This document shows positions 37,180 through 44,268 of a DNA stretch of 64,000 nucleotides, one piece after another; within the stretch, counting starts at the first letter, position 1, and the number at the start of each line of letters is the position of its first letter. The DNA lies in assembly GCA_020248265.1 (NCBI GenBank), contig JADCHX010000021.1, forward strand, positions 1 to 64,000, written 5' to 3'. Under the pieces are notes generated by a model that saw nothing but the letters and a program-made list of their open reading frames with translations, ran no database searches and was not told the origin of the DNA. Source of the DNA: Rhodocyclaceae bacterium. GTDB taxonomy: Bacteria; Pseudomonadota; Gammaproteobacteria; Burkholderiales; CAIKXV01. A program made the translations under genes and the position numbers.

Positions 37180-38193
37180 ATGTACGCAGGAAGACTGATC
37201 TCGAGGTGCGCGCAGGCTGCACTGCGGCACGCGCTGCCCGCATTCGCGGCGTTCGTACCGGCCATGCTTGCGCTTGCGCCGCATGCGTCCGCGCAGCCGT
37301 ATCCGTCGAAGCCGATCCGCATGGTGATCCCGATCGCCGCCGGCGGCGGCACCGATGCGATGGGCCGTCTGATCGCGCAGCGGCTGGGTGACCAGATGGG
37401 CGTATCGGTGGTGGTCGAGAACCGCGCCGGCGCCGGTACGGTGATCGGCACCGAGATCGTCGCGCGTGCGCCAGCCGACGGCTACACGCTCATGACCGTC
37501 GCGCCGGAGTTCGTGATCAACCCGGGGCTGGTGCGCAAGCTGCCGTACGACCCGATCCGCGACTTCGCGCCGATCACGCAGCTCACCTCCGGACAGTACT
37601 ACCTGTCGACCCATCCGTCGGTGCCGGTGAAGACCCTGAAGGAGTTCATCGCGCTGGCCCGGTCGCGCCCGGGCGAGGTGACCTTCGGTTCCTCGGGCAA
37701 CGGCAGCGCGAACCACCTGGCAGGCGTGCTGTTCCAGCAGATGACCGGCACGAAGCTCGTGCATGTGCCCTACAAGGGGGCCGGCCCGGCGGGTGCCGCG
37801 CTGATCGGCGGCCAGATCGACTTCATGTTCAGCAACATCGCCTCGGCGATGCCCTACCTCAAGTCGGGCAAGCTGCGCGCGATCGCGGCCACCGGTGAGA
37901 AGCGGCCGGCGGTCACGCCCGGGGTGCCGACGGTGTCCGAGTCTGGTGTGCCGGGCTACGTGGTGACCGGGTTCTTCCTGCTGCTGGCGCCAGGCAACAC
38001 GCCGAAGGAGATCGTCGGCCGCCTGAACGCGGAGGCGGTGAAGGCCCTGCAGACGTCGTCGATGAAGGAGACGCTGGCCACGCTCGGGCTGGACCCGGTC
38101 GGCAGTTCGCCCGAGGCGACCGGCGCGTTCATCAAGGCGGAGATCGGCAAGTGGACGCCGATCATCCACGCCGCTGGCGCGCAGGCGGACTGA
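37180..38193 (+). CDS. Bug-family substrate-binding protein
   Basis: A 337-residue protein; signal peptide cleaved near APHASAQP. Landmarks: KPIRMVIPIAAGGGTDAMGR, ENRAGAGTVIGTEI, ADGYTLMTV, HVPYKGAGPA and VTPGVPTVSESG. ATG 37180 follows AGGAGG with proper spacing. An MmgE/PrpD gene starts 7 bp after its stop, so the pair probably handles one dicarboxylate or tricarboxylate. Confidence 0.92.
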   Translation: MYAGRLISRCAQAALRHALPAFAAFVPAMLALAPHASAQPYPSKPIRMVIPIAAGGGTDAMGRLIAQRLGDQMGVSVVVENRAGAGTVIGTEIVARAPADGYTLMTVAPEFVINPGLVRKLPYDPIRDFAPITQLTSGQYYLSTHPSVPVKTLKEFIALARSRPGEVTFGSSGNGSANHLAGVLFQQMTGTKLVHVPYKGAGPAGAALIGGQIDFMFSNIASAMPYLKSGKLRAIAATGEKRPAVTPGVPTVSESGVPGYVVTGFFLLLAPGNTPKEIVGRLNAEAVKALQTSSMKETLATLGLDPVGSSPEATGAFIKAEIGKWTPIIHAAGAQAD

Positions 38194-38200
38194 GCGCGCG

Positions 38201-39625
38201 ATGGGCGGCGAGACGGGCGGCGACACGGGTGGCGACACGGGTGGCGAAAGGGGCAGCAAGAGGGGCGACGAGAGGGGCGCCGCGGCAGGTGGAGCAGCCG
38301 AGGCCGTCACCGCACGGCTCGCCGCCTTCGTTGCGCAGGCCGACGCCGGGGCGATCCCCGAGGCCGTGCTGCACGAGGGCCGCCGCTGCCTGGTGAACCT
38401 GTTCGGCGTGGCGCTGCACGCGACGCAGGACCCGGCGCTGCCGATGCTGCTCGACGTGCTGCAGGCCGAAGGCGGCCGGCCGCGCGCGACGGTGATCGGC
38501 GTCGGCCAGCGGGTGCCGCTGATGCATGCGGCGCTCGCCAACGGGCTGCTCGCCCACCTGGACGACTTCGATGACACCTTCTTCCCGACGGTGCTGCATC
38601 CCTCCGCGCCGACGATCCCGGCCGCGCTGGCGCTGGCCGAAGACCGCGGCACGGACGGCCGCAGCTTCCTCGCCGCCACGGTGCTCGGACTGGAAGCCTG
38701 CTGCCGCGTCGCGCTGTCGATCCAGCAGATGCGCCATGGCGCGCTCTGGCACATGACCGGCACCGCGGGGGTGTTCGGCAGCGTGGCCGCCGCGGGCCGC
38801 CTGCTGGGGCTGGATGCGTCGACGATGGCCGTCGCGTTCGGGCTCGCCGGTACCCAGGCCGGCGGCTTGCGCGAGACCTTCGGCACGATGACCAAGGCGT
38901 TCCACCCGGCGCGCGCTGCGCAGTCCGGGCTGCTTGCCGCACTGATGGCGCAGCGCGGCTTCAGCAGCACCACGCGCATCCTCGAAGGGCCGCACGGCTT
39001 CGCGCAGGCCTTCGCCGCCGGGGCGTTCGACGCCGAGGCGATCGTCGATGGCCTCGGCGAGCGCTGGCTGCTGATGGACAACGCACCCAAGCCCTATGCA
39101 TCGGCGATCCTCAGCCACCCGATGGTCGATGCGATGTTCGCGCTGCGCACGCAGCCTGGCGTGTCGCCGGCGCAGGTGGTGCGCATCGGCGGACGGGTGA
39201 ACCCGCTCGCGATCCGGCTGGAGAGCCGTCCCGAGCCCGCCGATGGACTGGCCGCGCGCCTGTCGTTCCAGCATGCGATGGCGGCCGCGTTCGTGGATGG
39301 TACCTGCCTGCCCGCGCAGTTCACCGATGCGCGGGTACACGACCCGGTGGTAGCCGGCGTGCGACGGTCGGTCGAGATGACGCCAGACCCCGCGATGCCT
39401 CAGCACGGCTGCGAGGTCGAACTGTCGCTGGCCGACGGGCGGGTGTTGCGCCAGGCGATCGAACATGCCACCGGTAGTCCGGGGCGCCCGGTGAGCGATG
39501 TGCAGCTGGAGGCGAAGTTCCTGGCGCTGGCGGGCACTGTGCTGACAGCGGCGCGGGCGCGGCGGCTGCTCGGCCAGCTATGGCAGGTGGACGGGCTGCC
39601 GGATGTCGGCGCGCTGGCGAGTTGA
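38201..39625 (+). CDS. MmgE/PrpD family protein
   Basis: A 474-residue protein of the MmgE/PrpD fold (2-methylcitrate dehydratase, aconitate decarboxylase and relatives). Recognisable stretches: ALANGLLAHLDDFDDT, LHPSAPTIPAALALAE, FGLAGTQAGGLRETFGTMTKAFHPARAAQSGL and NAPKPYASA. It probably dehydrates or isomerises a small polycarboxylate. The first 25 residues are a low-complexity Gly/Asp/Glu/Arg repeat coded by 12-bp tandem units; the folded domain starts near residue 35. It is co-transcribed with the upstream Bug gene. Confidence 0.87.
   Translation: MGGETGGDTGGDTGGERGSKRGDERGAAAGGAAEAVTARLAAFVAQADAGAIPEAVLHEGRRCLVNLFGVALHATQDPALPMLLDVLQAEGGRPRATVIGVGQRVPLMHAALANGLLAHLDDFDDTFFPTVLHPSAPTIPAALALAEDRGTDGRSFLAATVLGLEACCRVALSIQQMRHGALWHMTGTAGVFGSVAAAGRLLGLDASTMAVAFGLAGTQAGGLRETFGTMTKAFHPARAAQSGLLAALMAQRGFSSTTRILEGPHGFAQAFAAGAFDAEAIVDGLGERWLLMDNAPKPYASAILSHPMVDAMFALRTQPGVSPAQVVRIGGRVNPLAIRLESRPEPADGLAARLSFQHAMAAAFVDGTCLPAQFTDARVHDPVVAGVRRSVEMTPDPAMPQHGCEVELSLADGRVLRQAIEHATGSPGRPVSDVQLEAKFLALAGTVLTAARARRLLGQLWQVDGLPDVGALAS
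38204..38275 (+). repeat. Six 12-bp tandem repeats coding a low-complexity N-terminus
   Basis: Six consecutive 12-bp units (38204-38215, 38216-38227, 38228-38239, 38240-38251, 38252-38263, 38264-38275) read as GGET, GGDT, GGDT, GGER, GSKR, GDER. The multiple of 3 keeps the frame if copies are gained or lost. The real protein start may lie downstream of this stretch. Confidence 0.7.
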
Positions 39626-39717
39626 CGTTCGATGGTGAAATCCTCGATCTGCAGATGACCGCAGCGCGCGAGATCATGAAGCGGCGACGCAACGTGCTGC
39701 GCGAACTGGCCAAGTGA
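39622..39717 (+). pseudogene. Orphan 3' gene end (about 31 codons)
   Basis: Directly after the MmgE/PrpD stop the frame reads LTFDGEILDLQMTAAREIMKRRRNVLRELAK then TGA, with protein-like composition and a helical, basic end. It has no credible start and looks like the C-terminus of a lost gene. The following AspT remnant begins on the same bases. Family not recognised. Confidence 0.35.
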
Positions 39718-40800
39718 CCGCTGCCTGGGTCTGGCTGGACCCGCAGGGGTACGCGGCGGGCATGATGTCGGGCGGGCTGACCGAATCCCCGGTCATCGGT
39801 ACCGCCAGCGAGGCGATCCGCGCGCTGCCCATTTCCGCGGAGGAGAAGTCCCGGCTCATCGCCCAGATTCCGGTGGCCGATGCCCTCACCTACCTCTTCG
39901 GCACCGTCGGGGTCATCCTGTTCTGCGCCTACATCGGTCCCTGGCTGCTGCGGGCCGATCTCAAGGCCGATGGCCGGGGCCTCGAGGCCGCGATGGGCTT
40001 CACCCGCGAGGACGACGGCATCGACTCGGGATGGTGCATGTTCGCGATGCGAGCCTACAGGCTGGAGGCTCGCCATCGGTTCGTCGGCCTCACCGTTGCC
40101 GCGGCCGAGCGCAGCGTCGCGCCGGTACGCCTTTTCGTCGAGCGCAACCGGACACGGTGCTGCGTGCAGGCGACGCGGTCGCGGTCATCGGCTCGCGCGT
40201 GACGCTGGTTCAGCTGCTGGCTGGAAGCGCAGAGGAGGTGCACGACCACGAACTGCTCGAGGTGGCGGTCGCCACGCGCGATGTGGTTCTCAGCAGCCCC
40301 TCGGTGGTCGGCCGCTCGGTCGCCGAAATCCGCGCGGAGACGGTCGCGTCTCGTGGCGTCTTCCTGCAGTCGATCCGGCGCTCGGGGCTTGCGCTGCCTG
40401 TCGAACCCGGGCAGCGTCTAGAGGCCGGCGACATCCTGACGCTTCATGGACTCGCGCCCGCCGTCGATCGCATCGCGTGACTCGCCGGCGAGCCGATCCG
40501 ATCGTCACGTGGCGCCAATTTCGTCGCCATGATCGGGCTGAAGGCGGGCCCGGTCTTCATCGACGCGATCCGCGAGGTCGGCCTCGCGGTGTTCTTCGGC
40601 GGCATCGTGGTCACGCTGGTGCCGCAGTTCGTGGGCCTGCTGGTGGGGCGCTACCTGTTGCGCATCGAGCCGCTGCTGCTGCTGGGCGCGCTGGCCGGAG
40701 CGCAGACGATGACCGCCGCGCTGGCTGCCGTGCAGGATCGCTCCGACAGTCCGGTGGCCGTGATCGGCTATTCGAGCACAGTGGCGTTCAGCCATATCCA
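39714..40800 (+). pseudogene. Decayed AspT-type aspartate:alanine antiporter
   Basis: Three stretches match the AspT/YidE-type transporter in order. Frame one (39714 to about 40147) has GYAAGMMSGGLTESPVIGTASEAIRALP and the end of the first membrane half. A frameshift then leads to PDTVLRAGDAVAVIGSR and a second TrkA-C-like domain ending at a stop at 40478. NFVAMIGLKAGPVFIDAIREVGL onward is the start of the second membrane half, but about 80 residues expected before it are missing. Similarity stops near TVAFSHI (about 40800). The N-terminus is also missing. It cannot make a working carrier. Confidence 0.7.
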
Positions 40801-40999
40801 GATCTCCATCGGCGCCTCGAGCGCCTCCCTCGCCAACGCGTCGCTCGACGAGCGGGGCACGGGTGAGGACGATGGATTCGAGGGCCATCTTGCGCCGTGC
40901 TGCCGGGTTGGCCACCCGATTCGGGGGCCACGGCACTGCGCGTGCAGCGCGTCGGCGCGACGATCGCGTCCTCGAGGCCGCAGCCAGGCGCTCGCAGGG

Positions 41000-41419
41000 G
41001 TGTTTGAAAGTACTATCCGCGTTTTCGTGTTCCCGCGCGAGGTCGTCATCGCCATTGTGGAATTCAAACGCATTCCCGGTGAGTATCGGATGGTCTCGGA
41101 CGATGGTCTGTATCAGCTCGTCCTCCTCTCCACCGGTCCGGAGGGGGGCAGAAAATTTCGCCTGGACGGCGCAGGCCGACGACTGGACGTGGACGCGATC
41201 TTCGTCCTCGATCCGGTCTATATGTGGGAGGTCGACCGCATCATCGAGACCGCGGGGAACGACATCACGGCGCCTGCGGACCATCCATCCCGGCGCTCGG
41301 ATCACGCCCTGTTCGACCTTGTCACCCGGGCCTTGACGGACTTCGGCTACTTCTATGGCCATAATGCCGGGCAGGTCGCGGTCTCCTTCAAGACAGACCG
41401 GATCTTCCGGGACCCCTAG
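41000..41419 (+). CDS. Hypothetical protein, unknown family
   Basis: An open 139-codon stretch (GTG 41000; the frame is continuous with the upstream transporter remnant) with protein-like sequence: VFVFPREVVIAIVEFKRIPGEY, DGLYQLVLLSTGPEGGRKF, VDAIFVLDPVYMWEVDRII, ALTDFGYFYGHNAGQVAVSFKTD. It looks like an alpha-beta domain. Base composition is a little less GC-rich than the neighbours. I do not recognise it. It may be an intact small gene or the end of a larger lost gene. Confidence 0.45.
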   Translation: MFESTIRVFVFPREVVIAIVEFKRIPGEYRMVSDDGLYQLVLLSTGPEGGRKFRLDGAGRRLDVDAIFVLDPVYMWEVDRIIETAGNDITAPADHPSRRSDHALFDLVTRALTDFGYFYGHNAGQVAVSFKTDRIFRDP

Positions 41420-41473
41420 CCAGCTGCGTGCTTCCAGGCCATGAACGATGCACGCCACTGCCCGCCAGGCGAT

Positions 41474-42358
41474 TCAGCGCGAAGCGAGAAGTGCCACACC
41501 GGCCACGGTGATCGCGACACCGAGCAGGTGCCGGCCTGCCAGCCGCTCGTTGCCCAGAAACAGCGCTGACAACAGCAGGGTGAACAGCGGATAACCGGCC
41601 ACGATCGGTGCCACCAGGCTCACCTCGCCGTCCACCAGCGCGGCATACATCAGCAGCATCGCCGAACCATTGCACACCCCCGCCAGGATGAACCATGGAA
41701 TGCCGCCCCGGGTACGCACGATCGGCGCGCGTCCGGCGAGCAACCGCGAGGCAATCAGGATCACCGCAGCCGACACCGTATAGCCGGCCAGGATCGCGGC
41801 ATAAGGGCTGGCCCAGAACACGAAGCCGATCTTGAGCAGGACTTGCGCTGCGGCCCGCAGCATCGCCGCACCGAGCGCGAGCACCATGCCGCGTCCGTCC
41901 ACCGCGTTGCCCGCGCCCGGACTGGCGGCCTTCGATGCGTTTCCGGCGGTCGACAGCACAGCGATGCCGAGGACCACAGCCAGTGTGCCAGCGGCGCGGC
42001 GCAGATCCAGCACTTCGCCCAGCAGCAGCACCGCGGCCGCTACTGCGAACAGCGGTGCAGTACAGGACACAGTTGCGGCAATCGTCGGCCCGAGCCGGGC
42101 GTTCGACTCGAACACCAGCAGCGTCACCGCCGCCGGGAAGAACAGCCCGACGGCGAGGAATATCCCCAGCGCGCTGATCGGCGCCGCCGCCAGCGCCGGA
42201 TCGATGAAAGCCGGCAGCGCCAGCCAGAACAGCACCGCCGCAGACGGCACACTTACCGTCACCCCGGCACGGGCGCTCATGTGGCGCAGGCCGACGTTGC
42301 TCGCGATCATCGCGCAGGCGAAGGCGAACGCCGAGGCGAGAGCAAGCAGAAGCGTCAA
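41474..42358 (-). CDS. DMT-family (EamA) transporter
   Basis: A 294-residue membrane protein with about ten hydrophobic helices in two EamA repeats: GLFFPAAVTLLVFESNARLGPTIAATVSCTAPLFAVAAAVLLLGE and YAALVDGEVSLVAPIVAGYPLFTLLLSALFLGNERL. DMT carriers export metabolites such as amino acids. The only start available is TTG 42358, with no clear ribosome-binding site, and a repeat array lies 20 bp upstream. The original 5' end may have been displaced. Confidence 0.85.
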   Translation of the reverse strand: MTLLLALASAFAFACAMIASNVGLRHMSARAGVTVSVPSAAVLFWLALPAFIDPALAAAPISALGIFLAVGLFFPAAVTLLVFESNARLGPTIAATVSCTAPLFAVAAAVLLLGEVLDLRRAAGTLAVVLGIAVLSTAGNASKAASPGAGNAVDGRGMVLALGAAMLRAAAQVLLKIGFVFWASPYAAILAGYTVSAAVILIASRLLAGRAPIVRTRGGIPWFILAGVCNGSAMLLMYAALVDGEVSLVAPIVAGYPLFTLLLSALFLGNERLAGRHLLGVAITVAGVALLASR

Positions 42359-42377
42359 CGCGGGAGCATCCGATGTG

Positions 42378-42437
42378 GAAAATGGGGTCAGGGAAAGGAA
42401 ATGGGGTCAAGTCTTGGGGAAATGGGGTCAAGTCTTG
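42378..42437. repeat. 20-bp direct repeats (REP/transposon-associated type)
   Basis: ggaaatggggtcaagtcttg occurs at 42397-42416 and 42418-42437, with a shorter partial copy (aaatggggtca) at 42380-42390. The motif TGGGGTCAAGTCTTG is of the kind found beside REP-associated tyrosine transposases in proteobacteria. No transposase gene is present here. The array separates the DMT gene from an orphan gene end. Confidence 0.6.
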
Positions 42438-42481
42438 AGTTTTGCATCGGCGCGATGAAGACCCGACCTCGTCGCCGGTAA

Positions 42482-42616
42482 TCGATCGCACTTGCCTATC
42501 CGGCACCCGACAACCGGACCGGACTGCGTGCCGGCGAGGATTTCTCGATCAAGCTCACGCTCGACACCACCGAGCTCGGACCGGTCGGCTATCGGCTCTG
42601 CCCGTTCTACCCGTAA
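42482..42616 (+). pseudogene. Orphan 3' gene end (about 44 codons)
   Basis: Between the repeats and the Crp gene one frame reads as protein-like sequence with LAYPAPDNRTGLRAGEDFS and LTLDTTELGPVGYRL, ending at TAA 42614-42616. It is preceded in frame by a stop at 42479-42481 and has no start. It appears to be the C-terminus of a lost gene. Family not recognised. Confidence 0.25.
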
Positions 42617-42642
42617 TCGGTTGCGAGGCGTGCTGGCCGACC

Positions 42643-43287
42643 TCACCAATCCTTGGGCAGCGTACGAAGAATATGAATGTGCCTGCCTTCGAACCGGATG
42701 TAGCCGCCGGCGGTCAGGTCAGAGAAGATCCGGCTCACCATTTCGCGTGCACATCCCACGCGGTTGCCGATTTCCTGCTGGGTCAGTGGCTCCGGCACCA
42801 CCATGCTGCCGTCCCGGTCCACGGCCAGATCAATCAGCAGGCGTGCGACTCTGCCATACACATCGAGCAGGGCGAGGTTGCGTACGCCATTGGAGGCGAC
42901 CTTCAGACGATGGATCAGCTTGCGGATCAGGTGATAGGTGGCGTCCGGATTCTGTGCAATGAACTGCCGGAACGCGCTCTGAGTCACGATCGACAGTTCG
43001 CAGGTTTCCAGCGCTATCACCGAAGCAGTGCGTGTGCCCTCCGTCAGCGACATCTCGCCGATGTACTCTCCCGGTCCGTGCACATTGAGCACCACTTCTC
43101 GACCCGTCTCGTCAGCGAGATAGACTTTCACCCGTCCGGTGATGATGACGTACAGGCTGTCCGATGTGTCCCCTTCGGTGATGATCACCGCGTTGCGCGG
43201 AAACCGGCGCACTACGCCGTGGGCGGCCAACGCATCGGTCAGCGCCCGGCCGTCACCGCCAGAAGTCCGATCTTCGCTCGTGTCCAT
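42643..43287 (-). CDS. Crp/Fnr-family transcriptional regulator (copy 1)
   Basis: A 214-residue regulator. The cyclic-nucleotide-binding domain has EGDTSDSLYVIITGRVKVYL and the phosphate-binding cassette GEMSLTEGTRTAS with the conserved Arg. The helix-turn-helix contains QQEIGNRVGCAREMVSRI, in which Arg-Glu-x-x-x-Arg equals the residues of E. coli CRP that contact TGTGA. No Fnr-type N-terminal cysteine cluster. By eye about 60% identical to the second copy at 52502-53134. Two tandem GTTGCAAC palindromes lie 37-55 bp upstream of its start. Probably regulates the exoprotein/CHAT island. Confidence 0.9.
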   Translation of the reverse strand: MDTSEDRTSGGDGRALTDALAAHGVVRRFPRNAVIITEGDTSDSLYVIITGRVKVYLADETGREVVLNVHGPGEYIGEMSLTEGTRTASVIALETCELSIVTQSAFRQFIAQNPDATYHLIRKLIHRLKVASNGVRNLALLDVYGRVARLLIDLAVDRDGSMVVPEPLTQQEIGNRVGCAREMVSRIFSDLTAGGYIRFEGRHIHILRTLPKDW

Positions 43288-43320
43288 TGCGTACCTGTCG
43301 GGTGACTGTTGCTTTTCAAT

Positions 43321-43342
43321 CGCGTTGCAACCGCGTTGCAAC
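43321..43342. promoter_or_regulatory. Two tandem GTTGCAAC palindromes upstream of crp-like gene
   Basis: The 11-bp unit CGCGTTGCAAC is repeated at 43321-43331 and 43332-43342; each contains the perfect palindrome GTTGCAAC. One-helical-turn spacing and position 34 bp before the start codon at 43287 suggest an operator for this regulator gene. Confidence 0.45.
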
Positions 43343-43571
43343 CGCGCGCCCATCGTCGCCATGACGATCCGGGATCGGATCGCGCAATCTAGACTTGCGG
43401 GCGATGCCGCGCAAGTCGAACCGTCCTCAGGCTGGGCAGTGCCGAGCCGGGGTCGTCGAATACGGTACGCATCCCACGCTGCTCGCAGCTGCCGGCGTTT
43501 ATGCCGGCCTGGCACGAGCAGCACGCGCAGCGCACGCAATGATCGGGGGCGGGCACTCGCCGGCAAAGGGG

Positions 43572-43586
43572 TGTGAATCGGTCACA
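43572..43586. promoter_or_regulatory. CRP-like site TGTGA-N5-TCACA (first)
   Basis: TGTGA (43572-43576), ATCGG, TCACA (43582-43586): the E. coli CRP half-sites with a 5-bp instead of 6-bp spacer. It lies in the 423-bp gap between the Crp copy 1 gene and the small gene at 43711. A CATAGA hexamer at 43628-43633 is at a class-I-like distance. The rest of this gap shows no gene. Confidence 0.55.
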
Positions 43587-43710
43587 TCGAAGCGGTAAAC
43601 CGCGCACAGATGCCTGCGCAGTGACTCCATAGAGTGAAGGCCACCGCTGCTGTGCGTCCCTGGCCCAGCCAGAACGCGGTCGGCGGCTCTCTCTCATTGG
43701 GGTACCCGTC

Positions 43711-43941
43711 ATGAACGACCTGCACTGCGATCCGAAGGTCAACGCCAGCCTGAACCGTTCGTATCCCGTGTTCGACGCTCAGGCCCTGCATGAACTGCAC
43801 GCCTGGGCACGAGCAGAACGTGCCCGTCAGCTGCGCCAGGGCCTCCGGCACGCCAGCGCTCTGCTCTGGCGTGCCTGCGCCCAGGTCTGGCGCTGCGTGC
43901 GGGCTGGCCTTGCCTTGCCCTTGCGCGGGAAGCGGGGGTAG
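43711..43941 (+). CDS. Small hypothetical protein
   Basis: A 76-residue protein: polar N-terminus (MNDLHCDPKVNASLNRSYP), then an amphipathic, Arg-rich helix region (ELHAWARAERARQLRQGLRH) and a Trp/Cys-containing basic tail. There is no clear family; it vaguely resembles short Arg-rich DUF1127-like proteins. A CRP-like site lies 125 bp upstream. No good ribosome-binding site, so it is a moderate call. Confidence 0.45.
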   Translation: MNDLHCDPKVNASLNRSYPVFDAQALHELHAWARAERARQLRQGLRHASALLWRACAQVWRCVRAGLALPLRGKRG

Positions 43942-44140
43942 TGGGTACGTCGGTGCGGGCAACAACCAGAACAGTGCGGGCAGGCGAAGCCACGAAGTCG
44001 CAATCCTGAGACCTGCTTGCACAGCACCCGCTCCACCGGCACCGACGCCGAGCAAGGCCGGCTAGCCTGCTCCAGTGCACGGCGAGCGTCGATTCGGAGT
44101 CAGGGCGGTCCAGCCTGACCGGATCGACCGCGTGTCAGAA

Positions 44141-44184
44141 TGTGAAAAAGTCACAGATGTGTCGGCGCGAACCTGCAGTAGGCT
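44141..44184 (+). promoter_or_regulatory. CRP-like site and promoter of the exoprotein gene
   Basis: TGTGA (44141-44145), AAAAG, TCACA (44151-44155) repeats exactly the half-sites and 5-bp spacer seen at 43572-43586. TAGGCT at 44179-44184 could be a -10; its distance places the site near -42, the class II activator position. It lies 114 bp before the exoprotein start. The 327-bp gap 43942-44268 otherwise holds no gene. Confidence 0.55.
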
Positions 44185-44268
44185 TTGTCCATCGTACGTA
44201 ATCTTGGCCTTGTCTGGAGCCAAGACCTCCGTCAAGATAAGGTCTGGAGCAGATTTGGAGATGATGCT

